64,000 nt of DNA from Niastella yeongjuensis (GTDB lineage: Bacteria; Bacteroidota; Bacteroidia; Chitinophagales; Chitinophagaceae). A program made the position numbers and the translations under genes. The DNA lies in contig NZ_FOCZ01000002.1 of NCBI RefSeq assembly GCF_900110245.1, forward strand, positions 806,001 through 870,000. The letters run 5' to 3'. This document shows, one piece after another, positions 61,033 through 64,000 of the stretch. Within the stretch, counting starts at the first letter, position 1. Every line of letters starts with the position of its first letter. The notes below the pieces were generated by a model that made no database searches, had not been told where the DNA came from, and saw nothing but the letters and a program-made list of their open reading frames with translations.

Positions 61033-63663
61033 ATGAAAATGGAAAATGGTCAGGTAACTGAGCTTCCCGTTCCTTCCAAAGCCGCCCTGGAACAGGAAAG
61101 GAAGATTTTATTGGATCTTGGCAATGACATAGCCCGGGTGCGTGAAAAAAACGACCTGATCACACTTTTTTCCAAACGGATAAAAAGCTTTTTCTACTTT
61201 ACCCATACTATAGTCACGCTTATTGAAAGCAAAGACGAAACCTATACCCCCTTTCTGCTCGATCATGAACATTCGCCCATCAGGGACCATAACAGGTATG
61301 GGGAAATGGTGGCGGCCCATTTTTCATTGAATGACCCATTTATTCAGGCGGTATTAGCGGCAGATGGACCTATTTCTTTTTTACTGGAAGATATTATGGA
61401 CAAACCGCAAAGTCCTTCTTTTCTCAAGGTGAATTACGAACGCGGGGTTCGGGAAATACTGATGACCACGCTGCGGAATGAAGAAAAGCCGGTGGGGTTT
61501 ATTCATATATATACCGATCGGACCGAAGGCTTTTCCCTGGAGTTCAGGGACACTATTAAAGGAATTACACCCCAGTTGGCCAGCGCTGTTGCCAACATCA
61601 TCAAAAATGAAGAGATCCTTAACAAGGAAAGGGAAAAATCATTCCTGCTCGAATTCAGCAGTGAGATTGCCGCAGTTAGAACAAAGGAAGACCTGGCTCT
61701 GGCAGTTCATACGGGACTGAGCAAGCTGAACGCGTTACGTGGTTATGTTATTCGTAAAATAAACGAAGATGGGGAAACCCTGAGCACTTATATCTATGAC
61801 CCCGGTATTGCCAATTTTGATGATCCGGAATGGGTGGCGGTTACCACGGCCCGCTTTCCGTTATACGACGGATTACAAAACCGGGTGCTGGAAAGTTATA
61901 TTCCTTTGTTGTTCAGCGTAGAGCGGGAAGTACAACGGGGCATCACTTCTTCCTACCTGCATTACTGGAAAAAAGTGGGTTACAGAACAATGGTGGGCAT
62001 TAGGCTGCATTATGGCATTACGAACCTGGGTATTTTGTGGCTGGGCATTGAAGAGATAAACATCCAGCTATTACAGGGCATTTGTTTCCAGATCTCGGTG
62101 GCCATGGCCAATATAGTTGCTAATGAGCAGGTAGAAAAAACACAGCAGGAGCAGGCCTTTCTGCTCGATTTCAGTAATGACATTGCGCAGGTGAAAACCA
62201 AGCCCGACCTGGAAGCTGCCATCTTCAAAGTGCTCGATAATGCCCTGCATTCCAAACTGTCTATGATCCGGCTCATTGCAGACGATGGGGTCAGCATGCC
62301 TGCCTATATGTTCGATAATACCCTGTTTGTAAACGCCGGGGTTACTCATGAACAAATGGCTGCCAGTGTAATTACTATCGAAGAGCCTTACACGGCGAAG
62401 GTGCTGGCCAGTAAAGACGGTGTGGTGTTCGATATAGCAGAAGAATTAAAAGGGGGCAGTGCTTACGCGAAATTGTGGGCGGCCACAGGATTGAAATATG
62501 TGTATGCGCTGCCTTTGCGGGCTGGTAATAAACTCCTGGGCACTATCTGGCTGCATTCCGACTGGTTAAGCCAGTTGGTGTTGCGGGGAATTTGTGCGCA
62601 GATCTCCGTGGCCATTGACAATATACAGGCCAATGAAAAATTGCTGGCCTATAAAAAGCAACTGGAGGTTGAGAACGATTATCTGAAAGAGCAGATAAAA
62701 ACCATTTACAATTTTTCCGAGATCGTTGGTTCCGGCGAAGCCATGCAGGAGGTGTACCGGCTGATGTCGATCGTGGCCAGTACCAACACCACGGTACTGG
62801 TACTTGGGGAAACCGGCACCGGTAAAGAACTGATCGCACGCGCGTTGCACAACTCATCATCCCGCAAGGATAAACTGATGGTGAAAGTGAATTGTGCGGC
62901 CCTGCCCACGAACCTCATTGAAAGTGAATTGTTTGGTCATGAACGCGGCGCTTTTACCGGTGCGCTCGACCGGCGCATTGGCAAGTTTGAACTGGCCAAC
63001 CACAGTACCCTGTTCCTGGATGAAATTGGTGAACTGCCGCTGGAAGCCCAATCGAAATTATTGCGCGTGATACAGGAACGTGAGGTGGAGCGATTGGGTG
63101 GCAAACAAACCATCAAGGTAGATGTAAGGTTGATAGCAGCTACCAATCGCAACCTGGAAGAAGAAGTAAAGGCAGGCCGTTTTCGCGCCGACCTGTATTT
63201 CCGGTTGAATGTATTTCCCATTAACCTGCCGCCTTTGCGTGACCGTGCCGAAGATATTGAGCCATTGATCCATTTCTTTGTTGCCAAATTTGCCAAGAAC
63301 ACCGGCCGTAAGATCAGGAAGGTATCGCCCAAAGTAATACAACAATTACGCAGCTATACCTGGCCGGGTAATGTGCGCGAACTGGAGCACCTTATTGAAC
63401 GCAGCGTGCTGTTGGCCACCGATGAGGTGTTGCAGGATGTATATATTCCGAAACAGTCAACTTCAGATAAACAGGACCTTTCCTTTATTTTAAACCGTAC
63501 GCTGGAAGAAGTAGAGCGAGGTTATATCGTTGAAGTGTTGAAACGATGCGCCGGAAAGATCTCCGGCCCGGGAGGCGCGGCAGAAATTCTGGACGTTCCC
63601 GGCAACACCTTACACTCAAAGATGAAAAAACTGGGCATTACCAAGGCTGATTATTTTTCCTGA
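61033..63663 (+). CDS. Sigma-54-dependent transcriptional activator with tandem GAF-like sensor domains
   Basis: 876 residues. Three N-terminal GAF-like units, each opened by a similar helix (LLDLGNDIARVREKNDLITL, LLEFSSEIAAVRTKEDLALA, LLDFSNDIAQVKTKPDLEAA), occupy about residues 20-545. A short coiled coil follows, then the AAA+ domain: Walker A GETGTGKE (Gly592-Lys598), the sigma-54 contact loop GAFTGA (639-644), Walker B TLFLDEIGEL. A Fis-type HTH ends the protein (GPGGAAEILDVPGNTLHSKM). It opens sigma-54 promoters in response to an unidentified small ligand. Three GAF repeats are more than the usual one or two. A weak TTGGCA-N-TTGG motif lies at about 63792-63807 upstream of the next gene. 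Confidence 0.92.
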   Translation: MKMENGQVTELPVPSKAALEQERKILLDLGNDIARVREKNDLITLFSKRIKSFFYFTHTIVTLIESKDETYTPFLLDHEHSPIRDHNRYGEMVAAHFSLNDPFIQAVLAADGPISFLLEDIMDKPQSPSFLKVNYERGVREILMTTLRNEEKPVGFIHIYTDRTEGFSLEFRDTIKGITPQLASAVANIIKNEEILNKEREKSFLLEFSSEIAAVRTKEDLALAVHTGLSKLNALRGYVIRKINEDGETLSTYIYDPGIANFDDPEWVAVTTARFPLYDGLQNRVLESYIPLLFSVEREVQRGITSSYLHYWKKVGYRTMVGIRLHYGITNLGILWLGIEEINIQLLQGICFQISVAMANIVANEQVEKTQQEQAFLLDFSNDIAQVKTKPDLEAAIFKVLDNALHSKLSMIRLIADDGVSMPAYMFDNTLFVNAGVTHEQMAASVITIEEPYTAKVLASKDGVVFDIAEELKGGSAYAKLWAATGLKYVYALPLRAGNKLLGTIWLHSDWLSQLVLRGICAQISVAIDNIQANEKLLAYKKQLEVENDYLKEQIKTIYNFSEIVGSGEAMQEVYRLMSIVASTNTTVLVLGETGTGKELIARALHNSSSRKDKLMVKVNCAALPTNLIESELFGHERGAFTGALDRRIGKFELANHSTLFLDEIGELPLEAQSKLLRVIQEREVERLGGKQTIKVDVRLIAATNRNLEEEVKAGRFRADLYFRLNVFPINLPPLRDRAEDIEPLIHFFVAKFAKNTGRKIRKVSPKVIQQLRSYTWPGNVRELEHLIERSVLLATDEVLQDVYIPKQSTSDKQDLSFILNRTLEEVERGYIVEVLKRCAGKISGPGGAAEILDVPGNTLHSKMKKLGITKADYFS

Positions 63664-63691
63664 CAAAGTCTTAAATCTCCCCCTCTGAAAA

Positions 63692-63741
63692 TTCACTACA
63701 TATAGTGTAAAGACTCGTGTTTTCACTAAATACAGTGAAAA
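63692..63741. promoter_or_regulatory. Two phased 20-bp palindromic operators
   Basis: TTCACTACATATAGTGTAAA (63692-63711) and TTCACTAAATACAGTGAAAA (63722-63741) share 16 of 20 positions. Both are inverted repeats around a central ATA, and they start 30 bp apart, about three helical turns. They are placed between the activator stop and the oxidoreductase start. A candidate repressor (for example HxlR or MarR type) is not encoded in the visible sequence. Confidence 0.7.
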
Positions 63742-63845
63742 ATTAAAGTGCGACTACTGTTTACAATGTTGATATTCATTCGATTAATTGATTGGCATGT
63801 TGTTGGAATCTATATAGGCATCCAAAACAATTAAAAAATCGAATT

Positions 63846-64000
63846 ATGAAAATCGTAGTAATCGGGGGCACTGGTCTTATAGGAACCAAAGTAGTAGCAA
63901 ATCTTCGTCAATGGGGACACCAGGCAATTGCCGCCTCTCCCATCACCGGTGTGAACACTATTACCGGCGAGGGATTGGCAGAAGCGATGAAGGATACCGA
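63846..64000 (+). CDS. NmrA/NAD(P)-binding Rossmann-fold oxidoreductase (N-terminal part)
   Basis: 51 codons are visible before the window ends. MKIVVIGGTGLIGTKVVANL carries the extended/atypical SDR nucleotide motif GGTGLIG, and the region HQAIAASPITGVNTITGEGL with AEAMKDT follows the pattern of NmrA-like or SDR family NAD(P)-dependent proteins. The catalytic part is outside the window. Behind the doubled operator at 63692-63741, so probably repressed by an unlinked regulator. Confidence 0.8.
   Translation, partial: MKIVVIGGTGLIGTKVVANLRQWGHQAIAASPITGVNTITGEGLAEAMKDT

Noticed and set aside
63792-63807. Sigma-54 promoter TTGGCATGTTGTTGG before the oxidoreductase
   Set aside because: The GG-to-GC spacing is one base short and the -12 GC is missing; noted only as a weak resemblance.

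Overview
The window looks like a chromosomal segment from a Bacteroidota bacterium, most likely family Chitinophagaceae (Niastella/Chitinophaga type; genus inferred, not tested). The evidence is three SusC/SusD outer-membrane pairs, two ECF sigma/FecR anti-sigma pairs, type IX secretion (T9SS) C-terminal sorting domains, a LytS/LytTR two-component pair, moderate GC content, and several exact matches to the Bacteroidota -7 promoter element TAnnTTTG.

Layout. 1-8.1 kb: the 3' end of a DapA-like aldolase gene, a DUF885 metallopeptidase, a GH127 beta-L-arabinofuranosidase, a T9SS cargo protein, a SET-domain protein with a repetitive basic tail, and an RMD1-family protein. 8.2-19.5 kb: a LacI-controlled glycan locus made of SusC, SusD, two surface lipoproteins, a kelch lipoprotein, a heparinase II/III-type lyase and the LacI regulator itself. 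The susC promoter and the lyase/lacI intergenic region share a 63-bp block (53 identical positions) with two operator-like sites 33 bp apart, so these genes probably form one regulon. 19.6-24.9 kb: a lipoprotein, a second LacI regulator, a FadR-type regulator with a KdgF-like cupin (unsaturated uronate processing), a decayed SDR gene, and a coiled-coil lipoprotein. 25.2-33.2 kb: a sigma factor divergent from fecR-susC-susD-phosphodiesterase. 33.5-42.2 kb: a TonB-dependent receptor, a rhomboid protease, an FNR-type oxidoreductase, a secreted GH5 with fascin-like repeats and a T9SS domain, a beta-propeller protein and a TfoX-N protein. 42.2-53.6 kb: sigma-fecR-susC-susD-DUF4843-PKD-like-TlpA-TlpA. 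53.8-57.4 kb: a LytS kinase and LytTR regulator followed by a serine beta-lactamase-like gene broken by one amber codon. 57.4-59.3 kb: a Thg1-like 3'-5' polymerase overlapping a P-loop 5'-kinase-like gene (candidate RNA-repair pair), and a membrane protein. 59.6-64 kb: an alginate-lyase-family lipoprotein divergent from a GAF/sigma-54 activator, then the start of an NAD(P)-binding oxidoreductase behind a doubled palindromic operator.

The most unusual layer is between the genes. Many spacers hold degenerate short-period tandem repeats with 7-, 8-, 11- or 21-bp periods. One composite heptad/octad element occurs in the same module order at 141-330 and 2044-2155 and inverted at 4526-4711, so it brackets the DUF885-GH127 pair. 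A heptad array of the same kind lies in frame inside a fecR gene, and similar arrays supply the last codons or stop codons of two other genes. The best candidate for an under-described functional system is the Thg1-like/kinase pair. The best candidate for undescribed sequence structure is the composite repeat family.
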